64,000 nt of DNA from Saturnia japonica (lineage: Eukaryota; Arthropoda; Insecta; Lepidoptera; Saturniidae), in NCBI GenBank assembly GCA_033032175.1, contig CM065326.1, positions 13,038,001 to 13,102,000 of the forward strand. The letters are read 5' to 3'. How positions within the stretch are numbered: position 1 is the first letter of the stretch; each line of letters opens with the position of its first letter. The position numbers and the translations under genes were made by a program. Under the pieces are notes generated by a model, which searched no databases, was not told the DNA's origin, and was given only the letters and a program-made list of their open reading frames with translations. Shown here in pieces: positions 1 through 12,600 of this stretch.

Positions 1-1839
1 ATACACGAACACAAAGGATCGGCGCGAAAAATATTAGTTTTCAATTTGTATAAATAGTAGAGGTAAGCAAACTTTAACTCTAAATATTTATTTGTAACAC
101 TAATACTGCGTTCCTTAATCACAAAGTATGGTCTTACTACAACGAACAGATTCATATTTCACTAATATAAATATTTCTATGGCGGTAAATTTTGCTAGTA
201 CAGTTGTTATCGCACCTTATATTTCAATATATCGTCTATTTCGGGTTGATTACTTCATTTAAATTAAATGTTGATGGCATAAAATACAACTTCTTTTATT
301 TTAAAATTTTTTGACACGACAATGGATCGATTCAATTCATTCTATGAAATCAATAGAATTGTTACTTGGGTCGATTCAGTATATTACAATCAGAGTTATT
401 TAATACAATCTAGAATATCGATACAAAGCACCTGGATAGAACATCCCTACTATACAAACCCAATCTGACGATTATTTGAGTAAGAATGCCTTAAAATTTC
501 GAAATATCATCGATATGTTAATTCGTGATATATCAATTTTTGATATTTATTTTAGAAAGTCGAACGAATATGAGCCTCGCTTTATTTTTATGCCTAGTCG
601 CAACTTTGGCTTCGTATTTAATGTTACTAGACACTTCTTGCATGCTCCTTGCGCATCGTTTTATTTAATTCTGCTACAATCTTCATAAAATGCAATACAC
701 ACAATAGCATTTGAATGTTGTCTATGGTCTTACTGTGTAAGAAAAATAATTGTATTAATGTATCTGTACTGTATGTGTGATGGAAACTGGTCTATGATGG
801 AAACTTCGACGCGGTGCGGGCGCGTCGGCATCACGATTGGCGAGCTCAATCAATCAATCTGGATTGTTTTTATTTTCATGTTTTAAAACAAGAATTAATA
901 AATTATAAAAAAGGAAGACAAGTTTAAATCAACTTCCGTACAAATTACTATACATCAACTAATCGATATTTTCTTGCGGTAACTATCTGTTAATTCAAAA
1001 TCCTTCATACAAAAAATGTTGACTTTTTTTTACTTGCCTATCCCTACATTTGAGTCAATTGTCAGCCGATTGTCAGTCCTTCAAGTTCGTCTAATGTCAA
1101 AAAAATTGTTGAAGTTTTTTATGACAAATTTTCTACGGACTATAATTACGAAAAGGAATCTTTTTACTAAAAGAAATCTTTTAATTAATTTGCATTTTTT
1201 ATGATGTAATATTTCTTTGATTACTTAGAAATTTTAATATTAATTTCGTTAGTATTTTTAGATTTATGTAAAATGGAACACAATTAGGACTTATCTATAT
1301 AGTCGCCCATTGTTACAGCTAATCATAAGTACCTAATTAGTGCTCAACCAAAAAAAGTAGAAAATAAATGAAGGCGCTAGTATCGTTTATTATATATGAC
1401 GGAGGATGAGCTTCTCCATCGTTAGTACTGCTCATTGTCAACGTTTATAACTTTGGGCGTCGGTGGGTAGTTGGATAGAACAAATTCGTATCAGGGATTA
1501 GATATTACCAGACAGTATGTAGGTAGGCACGTATAATTAATTATAGGCTACTTCTCTCAGAACGCGCTATAGTTTTAGTGTCGTCCGCACGCGCCATCCG
1601 CTAACAAGAAACTGAGTCGTCTCCATGCTGCCGACTCGGTGGCGCCTGTGTTACTAACTCCATCGAGCGCCGGCCGGTGGCGCTGGCGTTCCAAATTAGA
1701 CTCGATGTCGACATAATATGTATATATATATATATTTAATACTTATTCATATTTCACCCGTTGATGATTTCTTAACGTATATATCTAACTTCACAAGGGT
1801 TTTAAAGTCATTAAAAATATTTTATTCATAAAATATGTA
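1..1839. other. AT-rich upstream DNA, no gene recognised
   Basis: Short open frames at 476-688 and 1016-1204 are low-complexity and AT-rich, match nothing I recognise, and have no splice or family support. A GC-richer patch at about 1560-1690 carries no coding signal I can identify. I see nothing else in this stretch. Confidence 0.5.
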
Positions 1840-2210
1840 TATAAAATATGTATTGAAATCCCGTCGAATCCGAAAAGTTTATTATGAAAATAAAATTGTT
1901 ATTGCGATTTAAAATTAACATATTTAATTTTAGTTTCCCTAAAATTTAGCAAATTTTTAAAACATGATAACACTGTTGCTAGACCTGGCGCAGTGCGCGT
2001 GGCGTTGAGGTTCGTTTGATCGTATAGCGGTACCCTGCACTGCGCCGTCTGTATTGCTAACTAAGTTTCCTCATTTAACAATTTTTTTTATATTTTATTA
2101 GGGGTAATTTTTTTACATATACTCTGAGATAGATAACATAAACAGAGTATAATCTCGATACCTAATAACACCTTTACGGTTCCGAAGGGGTTTTCAATAG
2201 ATATTGTATA
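1840..2210 (+). repeat. Interspersed repeat with GC-rich palindrome, uninterrupted copy
   Basis: This segment is collinear with 59740-59862 plus 61000-61276. The other copy is split by a mariner element. Shared blocks include GTTATTGCGATTTAAA, TTTAGTTTCCCTAAAATTTAGCAA, and a tail AGATAGATAA..AATCTCGATACC. A 10-bp perfect inverted repeat lies at 1987-1996 and 2037-2046. There is no coding capacity. The class is unknown; it may be a non-autonomous DNA element. Confidence 0.75.
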
Positions 2211-3215
2211 TGACAGAAAATATTAGAAATAAATGTTTTTGGAACAGCAACAATTTGTATTACTAGCAAACAATGCACACTATTCTATGATGATAAAGTG
2301 CTTTCAGATTTATCTAAAGCGGGAAAAAATCAACAATTCAATATCAATTTAATTCAGTATCATAATCGTAATATAAATAATACCATAAAACGAACATAAC
2401 CTTCACATGTTTTAAAACACTATAAACTATACACTTTATACATTTTTATACACTTGTATAAATGCAAAATTTCGGTCTATTTCTTCCAGTTAATAATTAT
2501 TTTATTACAACTAAACACAAAGCATATCACACACGCGGAACAGGCATATTTTTTCACTTTGACCGAAATGTTATTACTACAGAATAATAAATATTAATGC
2601 CCGTACCACAAATTATTGTAGTTCCGAAAACATTAATTTCTACTGTTTGTGGTTCTACTATACCTAAAATGATCCATGAAAAATTAATTGCACTCTGTAT
2701 CTTGTATAACTCAGGTTGGTGAGAATTATAAGGAAGTCAGAATAAATATCTAATAACGATCTAATATCACACTTTTGTTGGTTTAATCAATGATAAATAT
2801 TTTATGTAGGGCAATCGCACAAATAAACGGTCTGTGGCGACATCTCTCGCCACACCTGACGCATCATACATAGCGACATCTATTAGGCCACATACGACGC
2901 ATCCTACATCGCGTTATAGAAATTAACTCAACAATTGAGTATATATACAAGAACCCGACTACAAACGTTGGGCAGCTGCCTCCCTTCTCAATGGTTACCC
3001 TCACTCCCGCTAAAGGTCCTTTGATTCCAAACTAAATATAATTTTGTTGTGGCAAATAACCAATGTTACCACATAGTATTAACTAAAATAAGCAAAAGCC
3101 TATTCTATATATGTATTAAATTCACGATTTCTTGGCTTAATATTTAGGGCTATCACCACTGCATCAGGACACCGCGGCCTATATTTTATCTGTCCAACAG
3201 CCGATCGTTGCCGAG
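2211..3215. other. Unassigned upstream DNA
   Basis: No gene is recognised. A TATATATA stretch near 2940-2950 sits in otherwise ordinary AT-rich sequence. This is probably 5' flank of the coactosin-like gene. Confidence 0.4.
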
Positions 3216-3223
3216 TATATATA
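3216..3223 (+). promoter_or_regulatory. Candidate TATA box upstream of coactosin-like exon 1
   Basis: TATATATA followed by GCAGCCC lies about 410 bases before the first coding ATG (3637). A GTAAGT at about 3291-3296 could end a short noncoding exon, but no transcript evidence is available. TATA-like strings are common in AT-rich DNA, so this is weak. Confidence 0.2.
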
Positions 3224-3636
3224 GCAGCCCTTAAACATCGAATTCGTAATTTATAAACCGTACTTTGAATTTCCACTGAGCATACATACGTAAGTTGAAA
3301 TGTTTGTTACTTTCATTCATACATGATATACTTATCTATATCTCTTTACATGCATATTCACTTACAGGAGAGCTAGAGGGAGGCTGTGGGCGTGAATCTT
3401 GATATTAGTGAAGTACCGGCCAACGGCATCAAGTATAAATCCGAACAAAATTAATTCCCGTCAAATTCTTTAATGTAGTGATTTATTCATTGTGACGGTC
3501 CATCGTTCGAGCGCTCCGCTAGCTCTTGATTGTATACAAAAAAAATAAAATCGAGTGTGATTAACTGGTAAATAAACCAAAAAAATTATTAAAGACTGTG
3601 CGTTTATCTGTGATTTTTTTTATATTTGTGAGAGCA

Positions 3637-3687
3637 ATGTCGGAGGGTTTGGAATACGAAACAATTGTGCAGAATGGCCCAAGAAAA
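3637..3687 (+). CDS. COTL1: Coactosin-like exon 1 (first of two possible first coding exons)
   Basis: ATG at 3637 opens 17 codons (MSEGLEYETIVQNGPRK) followed by the strong donor GTAAGT at 3688. The exon ends in phase 0, matching the exon at 43045. The residues lie before the conserved ADF-H domain and are not part of the coactosin core. The exon could be partly noncoding in practice if translation begins at the Met in exon 2. Joining it across 39 kb is an inference from phase and strand. Confidence 0.55.
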
Positions 3688-6600
3688 GTAAGTTGTATTT
3701 TTTATTATTTTCGATCTATACAGCCTACAACCAATTTTTTTTTTGTGCAATTGTATCAAAAGCAAAGGACATTTTTTTTAAATAATACAATTTACGTACA
3801 TAATTGTTTATTATGGCTATTTTAATGATACATGATTAGTAAAAAGAATTTGATGACCGCACATTTATAGCAACGGGTAGACTTTATTACAGCTATTTGA
3901 GCCGTTCCTATGTGTAGGTAGCAGGAGGGATGAAATGTCCTATACGAACGTCTGGGTGCAATAAGATAGATAGGTTGTATGTCTCGTCTCGAAGTGCTTA
4001 AGTAGCGGGTGGTTTGATTTGTGATTTCCTGTGCGTCCCGTTTTTTAGTGAATGTTGGCGTGAAATTGCACACAGGTTTGATGCGAAACGGAACTATGAA
4101 GGATGATGTCACGGGATTTAATAAATAATTTAAATGATGTGGGCTACGAACTAACACATTTGCCTATAGCAATATATCATAAGCGTGAGTCATTAGAGAC
4201 ATTAAATTTGTTAACCGATCATTATTAAACATAATTTATTTATACCGTCTCATCTTTTTTTATTATTAATATGAATAATACACTGTGAGATGATGCTTAA
4301 TTAAAATTATTTTATAGATACCGGCGGCTTCTTCTGCGATGATTATTATATTAACTCCACGGCAAGCAAACAAATCGTACAACGCGTAGTGTTTATAAAA
4401 AATTGTAATTTCTTACAACTTTAATTACTTTTTATTGCACGAAGACATTGTTATAACTTTATTTCTTTGCTATGGACCAAGTATCTAAGTAGTGAAACAA
4501 AAAGCAGTTTGATCAAAATCTCTCCAGTAGGTGGTAGGTAGTCTTTACGTGATGCGATAATACGTGATACGTGATGCGTGATGTGATAGATCATTAGACG
4601 ATTTGTTTTGTGTTATTGCATTTACATTCCGAATGATATAATACGTGGTGATTTCTTCTCTTGGCGTTTGTAACGAACTGCATCTTTAGGTAGAAATTCC
4701 CCTGATATGTATATAATATAAAGAAACGTAACTTTAGTATGTTTTCCCCCGAAATAGTGGATTACCCGATTTCGACGTGAAAACCAAGGACGCGGGGAAT
4801 TTACTTTTCGTACTATTGGAATAGTATAGAATTGCCTTTCTACCGGCAAGCGACGAAGGGTTTCTTCGAGGGATCTCACAAATACCCCTGAATACATACT
4901 TTTATAATTAACTAGCAAACTCTGCCATGCTTTGCTGTGATGTTTTGGAATCTATAGGGAACATGGATCTGATCGCTACCAAACTTTATAGGATCACCCG
5001 CTGGGTTTATATGAAAATTGTCTGAAAATCCAATTAAGTGAAGGAAAACATCGTGATAAAACCAGCATAGCATTTTAGTAGGTCTTTTTATCGGCAGCTG
5101 CACTTGAGAGCCAGTCTTCCACTAGGCTTAGCGTGCTTATCATCTTGGACCACATCGTCACTTAGATTAGGTAAGATTGTGGCCACAAGGCTAAATAAAA
5201 AAATATTCAAATAGCTCCTTTTTTTCGAACTAACCTTACTGTTAGCCTGAGGGGCGCTATCTAAAAATAGAGCCGCTGATGGCTTTTACAGCTTTACCGG
5301 ACTTGGGGGCGAGCGCTTAAGGCACTCGCCGCGAAAGCGTGGGCAACAAGCGCGCAAGGGCGCCAAAGTGGCCGGACCTCTGCTTGGGCTGTTGCCGCGA
5401 TTGCAACTAATCTGACTAAATCCGTATCCGTAAAATTCGAGCTAAGCTAACATATATACATGTTCCCTGCCTCCTCGGAGGAAGGAAGAGAACATGTGTA
5501 TATGTATTTAATAATCTGAAAGTATTTCTACACTAACTACCGTAAACAAAGAAAAAAAAGGTCCCTTACAGAACCTATGTGTACCTGTGTGGTGTGCACG
5601 TATTCGAAATCGCTCCAGCCGTTTTGGAGTCTACAGGATCCGTAGCCTGATACAAACATCGATTTTTATATGTCGGATTGAATAAAACATGAGGAATGTC
5701 AGATTTGTAGAAGTCTTTACAAAGAGATGGCTTGAAGTGTTTATGACTGTGTTGAAATACAATGCTTCCTCTTATTTTTCCAATCGCAAGCATTGCAGCT
5801 TGGAGGAAAAAAGCCAACAAAGTAGCTTTTTAAATCCTGCATAAATTAGGTTATTTTTTTGAAAGTTCACGAACAGGTTTTCTTGTGTATTCCATAATTA
5901 TATTATCTGGGTTGTTCTGTGTAAAAAAATAATGCAATTGTAATATGCAATATGATATTGTAAATTGGAAATATATTATAGCTTACTTACTAAACAATAA
6001 AATTTAAATAAAAAAAATAATCTCGTCTCCTTCAGCGCGTCTAATTTGAAACAAAATTTTTATATTTTTATACAATTACAAGATCTGCTCCACAACTTCA
6101 CCCGTATTGAAAAAAATTTATAGTTTTCCGCGCAAATAAAAAAAAATGGACAGATTAATTCAATTCGGGCGCTTAATTAGCCTACGCTGAGTAAACCATG
6201 AGAGATAATATGTCAAAATAATGTACTACTTTAGATATTAAAAAGATCTAAAAAAAAGTCAGAGGAGCGTATTCTGTCTGAAGATCACCCACAATAAGCA
6301 TTTTTGTCTTTATAACAACAATTCGCGCGTGTGCCTGATGGACGACATCTGTAGTCCACGCGAGCGCAGCCGCGGGTATAGCTGGTATAGTCATTGTTAA
6401 TATTATCTTAATTATCACGTTATCTGAATATGTACCGTCTCAAACGACTGAGCGTGAAATGTACCTATGTATGTATGTGTAGTACGATAACTAATTACAA
6501 TTGATTCGAATTTATTTTAACTAGCGGTCGCGCAATAATCGTTATTCGACCAGCGACTTTTTAATCATAGACTATTTTCTTTTTGACATTTGCAGTATGA

Positions 6601-9600
6601 ACCTAAACAATGAATATCTTATCACTTGCTGTCACTTTTCATTGAGTGACAATGTCAATATTTTGGGGGGTTTAAGTTCAATGGCACTGGTCGTGTTAGG
6701 ATTCGCAGTATTAATTAATTTAATTTAATATATTAGTAACAGATATTATAGATAAATTTTAACTTTACTGTACTCCTTCTCCATATAAACTTTAACCATG
6801 CCAAATCTCACAAACTTCCGTGCACGCAATACACTTAAAAAGGTGCCCGAAGTTTTCTTCTCACGTATTAATATAATGATTTACTGCCTCGTTAACCTAG
6901 TGGTCGTAAGCGCGACTGCTATGATCGAGGTCCTGGGTTCGATTCCCAGGTCGAGCAAAAGTGTTATTGGGTTTTTCCTATGAAATTCTCAGTAGCAGCT
7001 CGGAGTTTGGCTTCGTGCCCCATTAATGGCAATAGGCTCGCCCCCTATTACATGGGCCTAAAAACATACTCTGCGAACTGTGAGTGTACGATAGTACACC
7101 TCTGCCTAACCCTTCAGGGAATACAGACGTGATGGTGTGTTATGTTATGTTACAACGCAGTCTGTATGATTTTTTTTTTATTTTAATATTTTAAGAAAAC
7201 TTACACTTAATTACATAAATATGTACTTAAATAAGTTTCATGTACAAATTAATGAAGGTCACATTAGAAGTCTTCACTTATATGCATATGAATAAAAAAC
7301 AAAGTAGACGGAAGAACACAAAAATATTAGCAAAAGAAATAGGAATTTATAAGAATTTTCAAATTCTGCACACTTGTATCAAATAAACCAACGTTTAAAT
7401 CACTAACCAATTTATTCGTACTTACTGCTGCTCACTCGAATCAAATAGGAATTTATGTCTGTAAGTAGTTTTAACAATAGGATTATAAAATATGTTAGGG
7501 TTTCTAGAAAATGGTGTTGGTACGCGTAGGTTAATTTTGCTTAATTTAACAGACACTATTTTTAATCCCCCGACACAAAAAAAAGAGTTTAACACAATCT
7601 TTCTGTGGCTTTGTAGCTCACAAACGGCTGAATCGATTTTGATCTTGTTTTTTTTTTGTTCAAAGGTTTTACCGAGTTCGTCCTTAGCTATGATTCAATA
7701 TAATCTGTTCTGTCGTTTGTAGATCATCAAATCTTTTATCTATATCTATTCAATTAATAAAATTTAAGTGTCTGTTTGTAATTTCAAAAGAATAGCTTTT
7801 TACTAAATGCATATGAAAGTATAATACGACACCTACAACATTTTTAAAATTTTTGTCTGTCTGTCTGACTGTTTGTTCCGGGTAATCTCCGAAACGGTTG
7901 GACTGATTTTGACAGGACTTTCACTGATAGATAGCTGATGTTATAGGGAGTAACTTAGGCTACTTTTATTTTAGAAAAAGAATTAGGGTTTCGCACAAAA
8001 CTGGTCATGGTGAATCAATTCGGGCGCTTAAATGGCTTACGCTGAGTAAACCATAACAGATATAACAAATGAATGTACTAAACAATTGTAGTCATTAAAA
8101 AGACCTACAAAAGTCTGCAAGAGTATATGTCTATCTTCTAAGGAACACCCACAATAAATATTTTTGTCTCTAAAACAGCCGGGAGCAGGGAGCAAGATTC
8201 GCGCGGGCATTCTGTAGTCCACGTGAGCTTCTTCTGCAGGTCTGTTTCAGTCGAGATTTAGTATTCTGTTACTTCAAATAAATTAGAAAAACCTTGACCC
8301 AATGCTAAACCTAATTACATTTCCTGCGATCTAGCCAGGGTACTAAATCTTGGAAGTAGAACACAACATTTTTTTTTTACTAAGGTGGCAAACGACTATA
8401 CAAAACAAGCCCGCCTAATGGTCATCGGCTACTGTAGTGTGTGTCTTAGCTTTTGGAAACTCTAATCACCACAGGAACACAACACAAGGTTAGTTGGCTG
8501 CGATCTTCTGTAGGGTGGAGGTATTCCACGAGACGGACTGCCCCAATTAATGAGATCTCAAAAGAAATTTCTTTCTGGTATTAAAAGCGTCGTTAGAGGT
8601 CGTGATGCTTGGCATTCTTAGGAAGAGGCCTCTTAACCCGAAGAGGGGCCCACGTAACTTAATTAATTATATCATTTCTTATATTAATATTACTTAATTT
8701 ATCTTAAAATTAACCACATTGCTAATTGTTTTATGTAAGTTACTTACAGGAAAAAATAGGCATTTTTTAATTTTTTTATTTTTTATTAAAAGCTTCCATA
8801 GGCTAAGGTAACCGCTTACCATTAGGCGGACTTTTTATACTTGCTTGCCAACTTAGTTTGTCAGACGTACCGCGGCCGCGTTTTTTTCTTTGTACAAATC
8901 AGTGTAATAAAGAATTGCTTTGCGGTTTACATATTTATTATCGATATGAATTATTATTACAAGAATGCGGTTTTGCTTTATTTAAGCTTTTTTAAGTAAG
9001 CACTTTCACCAAGCAAAACGTAATACTTAACACAATGTAACGGTGGATTAACCGTGGGACCTATCTGACTCGTCCCAGACATTGACTTTCACGAAGTCAT
9101 CGCGATTACTGGTCGGAAAGTAAGTTACAGTTTTTCATCAATTACTAGTTGTGCGACATTGTGGTCGTGCACATTTGTTTAGAGTCAGTTTTTTTAAGTG
9201 AAACTTCTTAGGCGGCGCGGCGATTCGATAATTGGACGAGAATTGAGTGTCTCCAGGACACGTCACGTTTAGGCATATTTCGTTAAATGAGAGAGAAGCT
9301 ATACAACGTATATGATAGTAATATACAATTTAGATCCTGGGTTTCTCCGTTTTCTCCCCTCCCCACTCTTCTTAATTTCTCGATAGCAATGTGTGACAGC
9401 CTCATTATCCTAGTTATAGATATTCGCAGCGACCTCAACTCGATTTCAACATTGGGAGTGTCATCTCTATTACATCTCAGAGACTCGGGATCCGCAACAG
9501 GTGCGACATTTATTTAAGCCCAGTCCGCTGTACCTTCTTTACAAGGCACAAGTTCGGCCGTGTATGGAATACTGTTCGCATCTCTGAAGTGGATCCGCAA

Positions 9601-12600
9601 AATCATCCTCGATGCTCTGGACAGGTTACAGAGACGGGCTGTTCGCATTGTTAATGAGGCAGACGTTATCAAATACATCGAGCCGCTTCAGCTGCGCAGG
9701 AACATCGCCTCGCTGAGCGTGTTCTATCGTCTCAGTCATGGTGAGTGTTCTGAAGAGCTGTTCAATTTAATTCCCTCCTCTCCCTTTCACAACAGAACCG
9801 CACGGCTCGGGCGTCGGTGTCGCTGTTTTATGGTAACCTCCATCTCGGCACGAACTTAAAAGTTCTCTATGACTTATCTTTATCCTTATGAAACTATGGA
9901 ACCATCTCCCGACTAATGTCTTACGGGTCCTTCGAGCGTAACGTGAAGAGATATTTATGCAGGCCGGTATTACAGCGGTGGTCGCCGTTGTGTTTAGATT
10001 GTACTGTACTTACCATGAGGGACAGTAGGTACCGTCAATGTGCCGAGCTATTAATAATAATAATAACTTTATTTGACCATAACAAGATACAAAAATATGA
10101 GGCTTATTACTAGGAAATACAATAGTTTTATTCTCAATTAATGAAACCTAGCGCCTGAACTAGGCCGAGCCTGTATCTCAAACGCTAGTCTCTTCCCGTG
10201 ATATATTATTACATAGTAGGTACGTACATATGGCATACCTAGTATTACACTGTTGTATCTTATTAACATTATCACAAATCTATAATTTTAAAAGAGAAAA
10301 CAAGGTACTTTGTAATATTTTTTTGTTCCTTTTTACCTATCTTACATTCATAATTTAGCAAGTTAGACTACAATATTGTGAACTTAACTCAAAAAAAAAA
10401 TGGTACACACACAAATGTAGACATGATGTTGCGTTTCTTATTTATGTATAAAAATATATATATTTGTTATATGTGAAATACAGTATTTGGAACAACCACG
10501 ACAATTCTATTACTTTACTTTATTTTATGATTACAAACAATTTTTCTATTTCTTCATAGTTCTGTGTTTTTAGCCAGGATATTATTACTACTTCATTATC
10601 ATCATTGAATAAAAGAGGTGAGATTTTGGTCAAACGCTAATCCTATAAAGATTGAAAAATAAACATAAACTATACGATATTATTATTTATAACATGTGGA
10701 GCCGATCCTCGCTAGGTGCGTCTTTTTTACAATAATATGTAAATCGATCTGTATTTACATTTAATGCGTGAACTCAGTCGAACCGTGACCGACGTCACGG
10801 GTCGATGGCGGACGCACATCTCACAAAAAAAACTATGAGAAATCGCTTTAAAATGATTCTATAACCAGTTACTATGCTAAATCCATTGATACGTAGTTTT
10901 ATTTTTATCAGACCGCGGAAAAGGAGGGTTATGTTTTTTGAGAGTTTGTATGTAGATATATCTATTTCTTTGGCACGTTCTATAATACCCTAAACGACTT
11001 GATGACTTTTAGCATACGAGTTGTCGTTAGATTCGTCTTAATTGTAGGGGTGACATAGGCTATATGATATTTATATACGACGTCTGGGAATCAAATAAAA
11101 AGCAAAACAAGCTAATTTATTAAAAAGGATACAAACAAACCCAACTGAAAAAAAACACTTGACTAATTATTTTTTTGTATTTTTGCTTTTTATTCGATTC
11201 TCAGACATAATACTTAAATATTAAATAACCTATTATATTCCCAAAATTAAGACGAACCTAACGTCACCTAGTTTGCTCATTTTCCATCAAGCCGTTTAGG
11301 CTACAAAGCGTGCCAAAGAAAGAGACATGTATGGCATGTATATACATATGCTCGTAAAACATAACCCTCCTTTTTATATTTAGGTATATGGTAACACACT
11401 AAGGTATGTGGCCAAGTACAGCTACCAGAACACGCTTACGAATGCTTGAAGACAGGATTTCTGCTTGAAGGCATTAGAAAATGCTACACCACCATGCTAC
11501 GGTTGCAGGGATTCGAACTCACGTCGGTTGACGTTATGTTCCAGTTAGAAGAGTGTGATTAGCAATACGCAGTAGCTTAAGAGCCATTCCAACTCAGAAG
11601 TAGCAGTTTGTAGCAGCGGTACCTTCTTACTCTTAGTTTTGGACTAAGTAGGTCCAATAAAAGTATTTTTGGTAATAGATGGTAATGATAATAGTTTAAG
11701 ATCCCGAAGCACATTACTGATTTACCGGACAACAAGTTCAAGGACCATGTCAAGCGGGTGTTTCTGTCAAAAGGTTATTATAGGGTGGATCATTATGTGA
11801 ATGATAGTGATGTCTGGAAGTGACTCCCTCTCTGTGCATCCACTAAATTATTATTAATGTTTTATATTAACACTATTGTATAGTTGGAAAAAAAAAAGAT
11901 AAACCCGATCAAGTCTCTTACCGGTTCTTCTCGATGTCTGGGATATTTTCCGAACCGGCAGTAGTGTTTTGACGTTCATAAGTGCCTTCTTAGGGCTTAA
12001 ATTGAATAAAGATTATTTTGATTTGATTTGAACACAACACACAGTGCTCCAGCATATATAACAGTCATTGAGCAAACTGTAAAAATATGAGATCAAAAAA
12101 TTAGATGCAGCAATGTGGGCGAGGGTCATTCAACCCGCGGGCTTAACTTCAATCTCGACGTGTTACGATTGCATCTCGCTTGATCCGTTAATTCGGTGTT
12201 TCCGATTGAAGACGCTGCGTAACGCTAAGATTTGCTTATTGCTCAACAACACTGAAATTATCTTGATCGCCACCAACGGTGTTAATAAAAATTTCCGGGG
12301 AAGATAAAATGATATCGTTGTAGATTTGGATCTAAGTAACGATGTGGCCCAAGATGGTAGCACCATCACCAGCTGCCGGAAGACACCAACATGCTATGAT
12401 TTCATCACGATGTTTTCCTACACCGAAAGCTCAGACTCATTGCAGGGATTCGAAATCACGTCGATTTTTTTTCAATAGTGATGATTTTTCTACCTTGATC
12501 AGTACCTACTCTTGCACCAGAATCTACAGCCAAGATACCTGATAATAAATACAGTAAAATCTTTTTTTTTAAACCAACTGACTATACTGTTATCCATATC

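Noticed and set aside
6886..6960. Possible tRNA gene with A and B boxes
   Set aside because: The flanking body is repeated at 62626-62885 and the acceptor stem does not close; it is the head of a SINE.
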